Below, piece by piece: positions 35,773-44,087 of a stretch of DNA of 64,000 nt; the stretch's first letter is position 1, and every line of letters starts with the position of its first letter. Location: assembly GCF_035917235.1 (NCBI RefSeq), contig NZ_CP108423.1, positions 496,001 through 560,000 on the forward strand. Reading direction: 5' to 3'. Under the pieces are notes generated by a model. The model did not search any database. It saw nothing but the letters and a program-made list of their open reading frames with translations, and was not told where the DNA came from. The position numbers and the translations under genes are program-made. The DNA is from Streptomyces sp. NBC_01294. GTDB taxonomy: Bacteria > Actinomycetota > Actinomycetes > Streptomycetales > Streptomycetaceae.

Positions 35773-36935
35773 CAGGAGAGGGCCTTGTCCCACTTCTCGG
35801 CGAGGGTTGCCTTGGCCCGGTCGAGCTCCGCGGAGACCGGGAAAGCCGGGGTGCCCTGCACCTGCGGGAGCTTGGCGACGGCGTCCTTGTCGGCGGTGCC
35901 GTCCTCGGTCATGGCGGGCAGCAGCACCGGGCGGGCGTAGCCCTTGAGCCAGAGGTTCTGGCCCTCGCCGCTGTAGAGGAACTCCATCCACAGGCGGGCG
36001 GCCGCCGGGTGCGGGGCGTCCTTGTTGATGGCCTGCGAGTAGTACTGGGCGAAGACGCCGTCGGCGGGGACGGTGACCTTCCAGTCGACGCCCTTGCCCT
36101 TGAACTGCTGGGCGTAGCCGGCGTTCAGGTAGTCCCAGTCGATGGAGATGGGCGTCTCGCCCTTCTCGACGGTGGCCGGGGTGGACTCGACCGGGATGAA
36201 GTTCCCGTTCTTCTTCAGCTGCCCGAAGAAGTCGATGCCGGGCTGGATGTCCGCGAAGGAGCCCTTGTTGGCGAGGGCGGCCGCATACACGCCGCCGAAG
36301 GCCGAACCGGACTTGGTGGGGTTGCCGTTGAGGGCGACCTTGCCCTTGTACTCGGGCTTGAGGAGATCGGCGAAGGTCTTCGGGCAGGTGGGGATGCGGG
36401 CCGCGTCGCAGCCGATGGAGACGTAGCCGCCGTAGTCGTTGTACCAGCGGGCGTCGGCGTCCTTCTGGGTGACGGGGATCTTGTCCCAGGCGGTGACCTT
36501 GTACGGGGCGAAGAGGTTCTCGGCGGCGCCGCTGCGGGCGAAGGCGATGCCGAGGTCCAGTACGTCGGGGGCGCGCTTCTGGCCCTGGCGGGACTTGACG
36601 GCGGCGATCTCGTCGGCGCTGGAGGCGTCCGGGTTCTCGCTGTTCACCTTGATCTTGTACTTGGCCTCGAAGGCCTTGATGATCTCGCCGTAGTTCGCCC
36701 AGTCCGGCGGGAGCGCGATCACGTTCAGCTCGCCCTCCTTCTGCGCGGCGGCGGCGAGGGCCTCCATGGAGCCGAAGTCGGCCACCGAGGTCGCGGCGCC
36801 CGGCTGCACGCCGTTCTTGGCGCCGTCGGCGCCACCGGACTTCTGGTCGGGTGCGGCACCACACGCGCTGAGCGTGGTGAGGACGGCGGCGCTGAGCAGA
36901 ACGGCCGCACCGCGACGGGCGGAGGATCTGAGCAC
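35772..36935 (-). CDS. ABC importer substrate-binding lipoprotein
   Basis: 387 residues from GTG 36935 (GGGAG five nt upstream). Signal peptide ends in the lipobox LSAC, so the mature protein is lipid-anchored at that Cys. The body is a type 2 periplasmic-binding fold of the extracellular solute-binding family 1/6 group (LNVIALPPDWANYGEIIKAF, YNDYGGYVSIG). First gene of SBP-permease-permease-ATPase-HAD. The same set plus a GntR regulator occurs in 2-aminoethylphosphonate (PhnS-like) importers; polyamine or ferric-ion import are alternatives. Confidence 0.9.
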   Translation of the reverse strand: MLRSSARRGAAVLLSAAVLTTLSACGAAPDQKSGGADGAKNGVQPGAATSVADFGSMEALAAAAQKEGELNVIALPPDWANYGEIIKAFEAKYKIKVNSENPDASSADEIAAVKSRQGQKRAPDVLDLGIAFARSGAAENLFAPYKVTAWDKIPVTQKDADARWYNDYGGYVSIGCDAARIPTCPKTFADLLKPEYKGKVALNGNPTKSGSAFGGVYAAALANKGSFADIQPGIDFFGQLKKNGNFIPVESTPATVEKGETPISIDWDYLNAGYAQQFKGKGVDWKVTVPADGVFAQYYSQAINKDAPHPAAARLWMEFLYSGEGQNLWLKGYARPVLLPAMTEDGTADKDAVAKLPQVQGTPAFPVSAELDRAKATLAEKWDKALS

Positions 36936-36963
36936 GGTCTCTCCCGGAGACGAGGGTGGGTTC

Positions 36964-36979
36964 ACTTGTCTGAACAAGT
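36964..36979. promoter_or_regulatory. Operator-like palindrome between importer operon and GntR gene
   Basis: ACTTGT-CTGA-ACAAGT, a perfect 6-bp inverted repeat around 4 nt, 29 nt before the binding-protein start. The GTCTGAAC-like centre is similar to known targets of GntR/HutC-type regulators (GTCTAGAC). Probably bound by the adjacent regulator. Confidence 0.65.
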
Positions 36980-37167
36980 TGGCTCCAGTTCGCCCGGACT
37001 CGCTGTACGGACGGTGAACGGCGCCCGTCCGCTGGAGCACGGCTCGACGAAGAGACGAGAATGACCGGAAGAAGCCGTGACAGAACCTGTTGGAATGATC
37101 ATGGGAGACCGGTGCACAGCGATTCCGGCACCGCTACGCCGGCCACGGCGGACAGGGGACGAACGGC

Positions 37168-37962
37168 ATGAACACGAGCACGACCGGGGGCGGAGGCACG
37201 GGCGCGGGCACGGGCGCGGGCACCGTCCGATACCTGGAGATCGCCGAGGCGCTGCGCCGCGAGATCCTCTCGGGCGAGCTCCCGGTGGGGGCGCACCTGC
37301 CCTCGGAGAGCGATCTGGCGGCGCGCTGGTCCGCCTCGCGCGGGACGGTCCGCCAGGCGGTCGCCACGCTCGCGGCGGAGGGGCTGATCGGTTCCCGGCA
37401 GGGCGCGCGGCGGATCGTCCTGCGCAGGGAGCGCCGGCACAGCTTCGGCGAGCTGAACAGCTTCGCCCAGTGGGCCGAGGGGCTCGGGCACCGGGCCGCC
37501 GGCCGCTTCCTGTCGCGGACCCGCCGGCCCGCGACGACCGAGGAGGCGGACCGGCTCGCGCTGGCGCCCGGTACGCAGATCCTGGCCGTTCTGCGGCTGC
37601 GTCTGCTCGACGGGGAACCCACCATGGTGGAGCGGACCGCGTACGCCGACTGGGTCGCGGCGGCCGTCGAGGCGCTGCCGGCGGACTGCCGGTCCGTCAT
37701 GGACAGCCTGGCCGAGGGCTCCGGAATCGTCGCCCACTACGGTGAGCACCTCATCGACGCCCTCCCGGCGGGCAGCGAGGACGCCCGGCTGCTGGAGATC
37801 CGGCGCGGCAGCCCGCTGCTGCGCCAGCGGCACGTCTCCGCGACGGCGACCGGCCGCCCGATCGAGTGGTCCGACGACCGCTACCGGGCCGGCAGCGTGA
37901 CCTTCAGTGTGAGCAACTCGTCGGTAGCAACCCCTTTGGAGCGGCGCGTCGGCGACCAGTGA
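37168..37962 (+). CDS. GntR-family (HutC/UTRA) transcriptional regulator
   Basis: 264 residues from ATG 37168 (AGGGGA eight nt upstream). A Gly/Thr-rich start is followed by the winged HTH (residues ~22-85: GELPVGAHLPSESDLAARW, SRGTVRQAVATLAAEGLI) and a UTRA effector domain (~95-255; ERTAYADWV, LLRQRHVSATATGRPIEWSD). Divergent from the importer operon, with the operator-like palindrome between. PhnR/PhnF-like regulators share this architecture. Likely represses the importer until its substrate or a phosphorylated metabolite binds. Confidence 0.92.
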   Translation: MNTSTTGGGGTGAGTGAGTVRYLEIAEALRREILSGELPVGAHLPSESDLAARWSASRGTVRQAVATLAAEGLIGSRQGARRIVLRRERRHSFGELNSFAQWAEGLGHRAAGRFLSRTRRPATTEEADRLALAPGTQILAVLRLRLLDGEPTMVERTAYADWVAAAVEALPADCRSVMDSLAEGSGIVAHYGEHLIDALPAGSEDARLLEIRRGSPLLRQRHVSATATGRPIEWSDDRYRAGSVTFSVSNSSVATPLERRVGDQ

Positions 37963-37967
37963 CCCCG

Positions 37968-38942
37968 TCAGGCGGCGCGCCGGGTCTCGGCGATCGCCCC
38001 GGGCAGCCAGTCCGCGACCCGGCCGAACCCGAAGCCCAGGGCGGCGGCCCGGCCGTTGTCCATGGCGTAGGCACGGTCGAAGGAGAACGGCGAGGCGGCC
38101 TCGCCCTGTCCGACGAGCCGGTACCGCGGCCGCCGCCCGACCTGCCCGGCGACCGCCTCGCAGAGCGCGATGACGTCCGGCGCGCCGTGCGAGGCCGCGT
38201 TGACGGGCCCGGTGAAGCTCTGCTCCGCCGTCCAGTGCAGGAAGTCCGCCAGCTCCCGGTGGTGGATGAACGAGGTGGCGTACGGGGACTCGTGGACGGC
38301 GACCGGGGTGCCGGCGCCGATCCGCTCCACGTAGTGCGCCAGCCGCCCGGTGAACTCCGCCCGGCCGCCGCCGAGGACGTGCGCGCTCCGCACGGACACG
38401 TACGGGAAGGCGGGTTCGCGCAGGAAGACGGCCTCGGCCTGCCGCTTCCCCTCGGCATAGGCGTACGCCGGGCCGTGCGGGTGCGGGCCCGGCCCGGCGG
38501 GCGGCAGGCGCCGGGGGTCGAGATCCGCCTCGGTGACGGGGGCCGCGCGCCTGACGAGGGCCGCGCCCGTAACGGGGGCCGCGGCGGTGGTCGCGGCAGC
38601 GGACGGGGCGGCGGACGGCGCGGGGAGCGTCGCCGGGTCGTACACCTCCATCGTCGAGGTCATCACATAGCGCCCGGTCCGCCCGGTGAACACCCGCCGG
38701 GCGACGGCGGCCTGGAGCGGCGTGTAGCAGACCTGGTCGACGACCACGTCGAAGGCGCGCGGGCCCAGCGCCGCCCGCAGCCCTTCCTCGTCGTCCCGGT
38801 CCGCGACGAGGTGGCCCACGCCGGGCGGCGGCGCACTGGAGCCCCGGTTGAGGACCGTGACCTCGTGCCCCGCGTCGCGTACCCGGGTGACCAGGGTCTT
38901 TCCGAAATACCGGCTGCCGCCGATGACCAATATCCGCTTCAT
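37968..38942 (-). CDS. NAD-dependent epimerase/reductase-like protein (extended SDR)
   Basis: 324 residues. N-terminal Rossmann motif ILVIGGSRYFGKTLV (~residues 4-18); the arginine in VLNRGS suggests NADP use. Residues ~125-165 are an Ala/Thr-rich insertion typical of poorly constrained loops. YAYAEGKRQAE contains the YxxxK catalytic pair. It resembles atypical SDRs such as CSP41-like proteins, for which a catalytic role is uncertain. Convergent with the GntR gene (6-nt gap) and divergent from the LysR gene, which could control it. Confidence 0.85.
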   Translation of the reverse strand: MKRILVIGGSRYFGKTLVTRVRDAGHEVTVLNRGSSAPPPGVGHLVADRDDEEGLRAALGPRAFDVVVDQVCYTPLQAAVARRVFTGRTGRYVMTSTMEVYDPATLPAPSAAPSAAATTAAAPVTGAALVRRAAPVTEADLDPRRLPPAGPGPHPHGPAYAYAEGKRQAEAVFLREPAFPYVSVRSAHVLGGGRAEFTGRLAHYVERIGAGTPVAVHESPYATSFIHHRELADFLHWTAEQSFTGPVNAASHGAPDVIALCEAVAGQVGRRPRYRLVGQGEAASPFSFDRAYAMDNGRAAALGFGFGRVADWLPGAIAETRRAA

Positions 38943-39013
38943 GCCCGCGACTCTGCCGCTGTAGGGTCCCCAGCGGAACTGACGGCCTGCTGAACGGGTG
39001 TTAAGGAAAACCG

Positions 39014-39928
39014 ATGATCGATGTGCAGCGGCTGCGGGTCCTGCGGGCGGTGTCCCAGCACGGCAGCTTCAACAAGGCGGCCGCGGCCCTGCTGTTGACC
39101 CCGTCGGCCGTCTCCCAGCACATCGCGGTGCTGGAGCGCACGCTCGGCCACCCGGTCGCGGTGCGCAGCACCCGCGGGGTCACGCTCACCGAGCCCGGCC
39201 GGCTGCTGGTGGAGGCGGCGGAGGCCATCTCCGCCGAACTGGACCAGGTCCGCAGGGAGATCGACCGGCTGACCGAGGAGCGGCCGCGCCTGACGGTCGC
39301 CACCTTCACCAGTGGGGGCCGGCACCTGCTGCCCGCGGCGCTGTCCCGGTTCGTGGCCGCGCATCCGGAGGTGGAGCTGACGGTGCGGGAGGGCGAGCCG
39401 GAGGAAGCCGTCCCCATGGTGCGCGGCGGCGCGGCCGACCTCGCGCTGACCTACCACTTCGACGGGCCGGCGCCCGTGCGTCCGGGCGGGCGCCCGGGGC
39501 TCGACTGGATGCCCCTGATGGAGGATCCGCTGTGGCTGGTCCTGCCCCGCGGGCACCGCCTCGCCGGCCGGACCTCGGTGGACCTGGCCGAACTCGCAGC
39601 CGACCGCTGGGTGCTGGGCTGCCTCAAGACGGAGGCCTTCCTGCGCCGATACGCGGACCTCGCCGGCTTGGACCTCCGGGTGGCGGCCTCCACCACGGAC
39701 TACTTCTTCGCGCAGACCCTGGTCGCGGCGGGCGTCGGCGTCTCCCTCGTCCCCCAGGTCGCACTGGCCGAGGCCCCGGCGCCGACCGTGGTCCGCGTCG
39801 AACCCCCGCGTCCCGCCCGGCACATCGGCCTGGTCCTGCCGCGCCGGCGCCGCGCGAACCCGTACGCCGCGGCGCTGGCCGAGGCCGTGACAGCCGCCGC
39901 CTCGACCCGGACCGGAGTCCGCCCGTGA
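39014..39928 (+). CDS. LysR-family transcriptional regulator
   Basis: 304 residues. N-terminal HTH: LRVLRAVSQHGSFNKAAAAL (~residues 6-25) followed by SAVSQHIAVLERTLG. The C-terminal ~210 residues are the two-lobed effector domain. Divergent from the SDR gene across 71 bp, the usual target of a LysR protein, and coupled (GTGA) to the downstream LRV-repeat gene. Inducer not evident. Confidence 0.92.
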   Translation: MIDVQRLRVLRAVSQHGSFNKAAAALLLTPSAVSQHIAVLERTLGHPVAVRSTRGVTLTEPGRLLVEAAEAISAELDQVRREIDRLTEERPRLTVATFTSGGRHLLPAALSRFVAAHPEVELTVREGEPEEAVPMVRGGAADLALTYHFDGPAPVRPGGRPGLDWMPLMEDPLWLVLPRGHRLAGRTSVDLAELAADRWVLGCLKTEAFLRRYADLAGLDLRVAASTTDYFFAQTLVAAGVGVSLVPQVALAEAPAPTVVRVEPPRPARHIGLVLPRRRRANPYAAALAEAVTAAASTRTGVRP

Positions 39929-41487
39929 ACAGCCTCCTGTGCGGCCTCGCCGCCAACCCCGCGCTGCCGCCCGAGCTGGTCGACCGGCTGATCGCGCTGG
40001 CCGTGGCGACGCCCGGCCCGACCGACTTCTTCGACCCCTCCGACCATCTCGTCTCCACGCTGGTCAGGAACCTGGCCGAACGCGCCGACCTCGGCCCCGC
40101 CCAGGTGGCGGCCCTGGCCGCGCGCGACGAGGACACTGCCGTGCAGCTCGCCCGGCACGGGCACCTGACCGCCGCCGACGTCGACCCGGCGGTGTGGCCG
40201 GTCGTGGCCCTCGCTCTCCTCGACGAGGGCCGGGGCCTCCCGGAATGGGCCCGCCGGTTCGCCGCGGACGCCGACCCGTGCGTCCGGCTGAGGCTCGCCT
40301 CCTGCCCCGGGCTGCCCCCAGAGGTCGAAGCATCCCTGGCCGCCGACCCGGACGTCGGCGTGGCCGCCGAACTCGCGCTGGGGACGACCTCCGCGCCGGT
40401 GGCGGCCCGCCTCGCACGGCATCAGCACGCCGAGGTCCGTCGGGCGGTGGCCTACAACGAGGCCGTGCCGCCGGCCGCGCTGGCCGCGCTGATCACCGGC
40501 CACGGCGTGCCGCCGGCCCGGTCCTGCCTGGTCTGCGACAGCCGGGAGATCCCCTTCACCCATGATCCGTACTGCCCTGACGCCGACTGCGATCTGCCGT
40601 CCGGCGCCGAGTGCGACGGGACGCACGGCTCGACCGTCCACGCGACATGGCAACGGGCCCTGGAGAATCCGGTCACTCCCCCGGAGGCCGTGGTGGCCTT
40701 CGCGGACCATCCCTCGATGCTGCTGAGGTGGGCCCTGGCCGAGCGGACCGACCTGCCGCCGCACGCGTACGCACGCCTCGCCGAGGACCCCTCGCCCGGG
40801 GTACGGTCCACGCTCGCGCGGAACCCGGGCATCGGACCGGAGGTGATCCGCGTCCTGGCCGCCGACAGCGAGCACGGGATACGGCGCGCCGTGGCGCACC
40901 ATCCCCACGTGACGCTCGACGTGTTGACGCAGCTGACCGCCACCACCCGCCTCGGCGCGGAGGCACTGCCCCGGTTCGCCTCCGCCCCTCCGGCGGAGCT
41001 CGCGGAGGCGGCCGGGTCGGCGCACGCGCCCCTGCGGATGGTCGTGGCACACCGGCACGATCTGCCGCCCGAGCTCCGCGACGCCCTGGCCGCCGATCCG
41101 GACGCCTCGGTGGTCAAGGCCGTCGCCCCGCACCCGGGGCTGACGCAGCAGCAGCTGCGGGCCATGGTCACGCGGCACGGCGTACAGGTCCTCGCGCGGG
41201 TCGCGGCCAACCCGGACGCGTCCGCGGGCCTGCTGGCGGAGTTGGCCCGGCACGATCCGCCGGTGCGGCGGGCGCTGCGGGAGATCGCCACGCACCCGAA
41301 CGCGACCGCCGAGGCGCTCCTGCCCTGCCTGGCCGACAAGAGGGCGCGGATCCACGCCGCCGCCCATCCGGCGCTCCCCGCGGCGGTCGTCGTCGAGCTG
41401 CTCACCGACGACGACCCGCAGGTGGTCGAGGCGGCCGCCGGCAACCCCTCGCTGCCGCGCGCCGTGATGGCGGAGCTGGTGCCCTGA
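39925..41487 (+). CDS. Leucine-rich-repeat-variant (LRV)-like repeat protein with inserted cysteine cluster
   Basis: 520 residues from GTG 39925, overlapping the LysR stop. The protein is built of ~24-residue helical repeats with the pattern LA-x-NP-x-LPPE-x-LxxLxxD-x-VRxxVA (e.g. LAANPALPPELVDRLI at the start, AAGNPSLPRAVMAELV at the end), as in LRV/HEAT-like solenoids. Between repeats, ~residues 195-240 hold five cysteines (201, 204, 217, 222, 230) in CLVC...YCPDADC...EC, plus histidines, which could bind Zn or an Fe-S cluster. No enzyme motif. A protein-binding scaffold is likely; relation to the LysR regulator is unknown. Confidence 0.8.
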   Translation: MNSLLCGLAANPALPPELVDRLIALAVATPGPTDFFDPSDHLVSTLVRNLAERADLGPAQVAALAARDEDTAVQLARHGHLTAADVDPAVWPVVALALLDEGRGLPEWARRFAADADPCVRLRLASCPGLPPEVEASLAADPDVGVAAELALGTTSAPVAARLARHQHAEVRRAVAYNEAVPPAALAALITGHGVPPARSCLVCDSREIPFTHDPYCPDADCDLPSGAECDGTHGSTVHATWQRALENPVTPPEAVVAFADHPSMLLRWALAERTDLPPHAYARLAEDPSPGVRSTLARNPGIGPEVIRVLAADSEHGIRRAVAHHPHVTLDVLTQLTATTRLGAEALPRFASAPPAELAEAAGSAHAPLRMVVAHRHDLPPELRDALAADPDASVVKAVAPHPGLTQQQLRAMVTRHGVQVLARVAANPDASAGLLAELARHDPPVRRALREIATHPNATAEALLPCLADKRARIHAAAHPALPAAVVVELLTDDDPQVVEAAAGNPSLPRAVMAELVP

Positions 41488-41552
41488 CGGCCGGCGAGAC
41501 GGGGAGCGGCGACGCCGGAGCCGCTGCTGCGGGGCACGGGCCTACGGACCGG

Positions 41553-42356
41553 TCACCCGCCCGGCTCCGGAGCACGTGCTGAACGAGCGCAAGGGCCGAC
41601 CGAGCCCGGGGTCACCAGGCCCGTCTCGTAGGCGAGCACCACGGCCTGGGCCCGGTCGCGCAGGGACAGCTTCGCGAAGATGCGGGCCACGTGGGTCTTC
41701 ACCGTGGCCTCGCTGAGCGTCAGGTCCCGGGCCAGTTCGGCGTTGGAGCGGCCGTGGCCCATCAGGGTCAGCACCTCGCGTTCGCGCGGGGTCAGGGCGG
41801 CCAGCTCCCGGTGGGTGCCGGCCGTCCGGGCTCGGTCCCGGTCGGCCGCGCCCGGTGCGCAGCGCTCCACCAGGCGACGGGTGATCGACGGGGAGAGCAG
41901 CGCGTCGCCCGTGCCGACCAGCCGGACGGCGGCGGCAAGGTGTGCGGGGGTGACGTCCTTGAGCAGGAAGCCGCTGGCCCCGGCGGCCAGGGCGGCGTAC
42001 ACGTACTGGTCGAGGTCGAAGGTGGTCAGCATGATCACCCGGCAGTACGGGGCTTCGGCGAGGATGCGCCGGGCGGCTTCCAGGCCGTCCATGTTCGGCA
42101 TCCGGATGTCGAGCAGGACCACGTCCGGACGCAGCCGGCGCACCGCCGCGACCGCCTCCACCCCGTCGGCGGCCACACCGACCACGTCGATCCCGCGGGC
42201 CGTCAGGATCAGCCGGAAGCCTGTGCGGACCAGGTCCTGGTCGTCGGCGATGACCACCCGGGGCACCGGCGCGGCGGGCACGGGCTCGGCGGGCGCGGGC
42301 TCGGCGGGCGCGGGCTCGGGTCCGGGCCCCGGCCCCGGCCCGTCGGGCGTGCTCAC
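41553..42356 (-). CDS. NarL/LuxR-type response regulator
   Basis: 267 residues from GTG 42356, overlapping the kinase stop (GTGA). A 30-residue Pro/Ala/Glu repeat (EPAPAEPAPAEP) precedes the receiver: VVIADDQDLV (acid pocket) and LLDIRMPNMDG with the phosphoacceptor Asp. The C-terminal LuxR HTH is LTPREREVLTLMGHG through SEATVKTHVARIFAKL. Pairs with the downstream-facing kinase and probably controls the divergent ABC exporter genes. Confidence 0.93.
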   Translation of the reverse strand: MSTPDGPGPGPGPEPAPAEPAPAEPVPAAPVPRVVIADDQDLVRTGFRLILTARGIDVVGVAADGVEAVAAVRRLRPDVVLLDIRMPNMDGLEAARRILAEAPYCRVIMLTTFDLDQYVYAALAAGASGFLLKDVTPAHLAAAVRLVGTGDALLSPSITRRLVERCAPGAADRDRARTAGTHRELAALTPREREVLTLMGHGRSNAELARDLTLSEATVKTHVARIFAKLSLRDRAQAVVLAYETGLVTPGSVGPCARSARAPEPGG

Positions 42357-43243
42357 GGCCGGTCCAGGGGGAGGCGGGCGCGCACCCGGTAGCCGCCGCC
42401 GAGGCGGCGGCGGGCATCGAGGTCACCTCCGTAGACGGCGACGCGTTCGCGCAGGCCGAGCAGTCCGCGGCCGGCGCCCTCGGCCTTCGGCCCGGTCCCG
42501 CCGCCGGCGGGCCGGGGTCCCGGCGCGCCTCCCGTCAGCACGCTCGGTCCGCCGTTGAGCACCTCCACGCGCAGCGCGTGTTCCGCGTACCGCACCGTCA
42601 CCTCGGTCTTCCCTCCGTGTCCGTGTTTGAGCGCGTTGGTCAGCGCCTCCTGGATGATCCGGTACGCCGTGACGTCGATCCCGGCCGGGAGCGGGCGCGG
42701 GTCGCCGGACATCCGCACCTCCACCGGCAGGCCGGCGAAGGAGAACCGGTCGATCAGCGCGCTGAGCCTGGCGAGGCTCGGCTGCGGCGACAGCCGGGCG
42801 GCCACGGACCCGGTGCCGGCCCCACCCCCGCCCCCGTGCGGTGCGGACGGCTCGTACGGCTCGTCCGCGCCGTCCTGGGCGGGTGCGAGCAGGCCCAGCA
42901 GGTGCCGCAGTTCGGTCATGGTGTTCCGCCCGGCCTGCTCCACGGCGCCCATCGCCGCCGACGCCTCCTCCGGCATCGTGCCCAGCACCTCGCGGGCGGC
43001 CCCGGCCTGAACCACCATCAGGCTCACGTTGTGGCTGACGATGTCGTGGAGCTCGGCCGCGATCCTGGCCCGTTCGGCGTCGACGGCGGTACGGGCCGCG
43101 CTCTCGCGCTCCCGCTCCAGCAGCCAGCCGCGCTCCTCGATCGCCGCCCGGTGACCGCGCCGGGCGCGCAGCAGGGCCACGCCGAGCCCGCCGGCCGCGG
43201 CCGCGGACAGGCAGGCCGCGACGACGGCGATGATCAGCCCCAC
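42353..43243 (-). CDS. NarL-type sensor histidine kinase
   Basis: 296 residues from GTG 43243 (GGGGAG upstream). One N-terminal membrane helix (VGLIIAVVAACLSAAAAGGL), a short coiled segment, the HisKA_3 dimerisation helix with the phosphoacceptor in ELHDIVSHNVSLMV, and an HATPase_c domain (QEALTNALKHG N-box; RGLLGLRERV G2). With almost no extracellular part it is of the intramembrane-sensing type that often reports cell-envelope stress or antimicrobial peptides. Divergent from the ABC exporter genes. Confidence 0.92.
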   Translation of the reverse strand: MGLIIAVVAACLSAAAAGGLGVALLRARRGHRAAIEERGWLLERERESAARTAVDAERARIAAELHDIVSHNVSLMVVQAGAAREVLGTMPEEASAAMGAVEQAGRNTMTELRHLLGLLAPAQDGADEPYEPSAPHGGGGGAGTGSVAARLSPQPSLARLSALIDRFSFAGLPVEVRMSGDPRPLPAGIDVTAYRIIQEALTNALKHGHGGKTEVTVRYAEHALRVEVLNGGPSVLTGGAPGPRPAGGGTGPKAEGAGRGLLGLRERVAVYGGDLDARRRLGGGYRVRARLPLDRP

Positions 43244-43376
43244 CCTCAACTCCCCATCCCGTGTGCCTCGGTGACATTCTGCCGGACGGGCTGCGTACAT
43301 CCCCGGGATGACCTGCCCCGGCCTTTACATCCGGGGACTGACGCACCGTCCGCGGGCTCCACTTTAGGTTCGGACC

Positions 43377-44087
43377 ATGACAACTGATCACGACAGTGCG
43401 CGGCAGGTCGTCGTACGACTGGACGGGGTGCACAAGGAGTACGGCGACGCGAAGGCCCTGGACGGCCTGTCCCTGGAGATCCGGGCGGGTGACGCAGTGG
43501 CCGTGATGGGCCCCTCCGGCTGCGGCAAGTCCACGCTGCTCAACATGGTGGCCGGGCTGGACCGGCCGACGGCGGGCACCGTCGAGGTGCAGGGCCAGGA
43601 CCTGGGCCGGCTGAACGAGACCGGACTGGCGCTGTTCCGGCGCCGGCACATCGGCATGATCTTCCAGTTCTTCAACCTCATCGACGACCTGCCGGCCCTC
43701 GACAACGTGGCGCTGGCCGCCCAGTTGACCGGAACCCCCGCCCGGCAGGCGCGCCGCCGAGCCCTGGAGCTCCTCGACGAGCTCGGCGTCGCCGACCGCC
43801 GGAACAACTATCCGGCGACGCTGAGCGGCGGCGAGCGCCAACGCGTCGCCGTGGCACGGTCCTTGATGAACCGTCCGGCACTGCTGCTGGCGGACGAGCC
43901 GACCGGAGCCCTCGACAGCCGCTCGGGCGAACAGGTGATGGACCTGCTCATCGACCTCAACCAGATCGGCCAGACACTGCTGATCGTCACGCACGACCCG
44001 CACCTGGCCACCCGCTGCGCCAGTCGCCTGGTCGAGGTCGCCGACGGCCGGGTCGCCCGGCAGAGCGCACTGGAGGCGACCGCGTGA
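43377..44087 (+). CDS. ABC exporter ATPase (LolD/MacB type)
   Basis: 236 residues. Walker A GPSGCGKST, Q-loop FQFFNLIDDL, signature LSGGERQRVAVARSL, Walker B LLLADEPTGALD and switch VTHDPHLA are all intact. The FNLIDDLPALDNV segment is typical of the LolD/MacB/BceA group. Its stop overlaps the permease start (GTGA). With the two-component system upstream this forms a detoxification module of the kind that responds to peptide antibiotics. Confidence 0.94.
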   Translation: MTTDHDSARQVVVRLDGVHKEYGDAKALDGLSLEIRAGDAVAVMGPSGCGKSTLLNMVAGLDRPTAGTVEVQGQDLGRLNETGLALFRRRHIGMIFQFFNLIDDLPALDNVALAAQLTGTPARQARRRALELLDELGVADRRNNYPATLSGGERQRVAVARSLMNRPALLLADEPTGALDSRSGEQVMDLLIDLNQIGQTLLIVTHDPHLATRCASRLVEVADGRVARQSALEATA

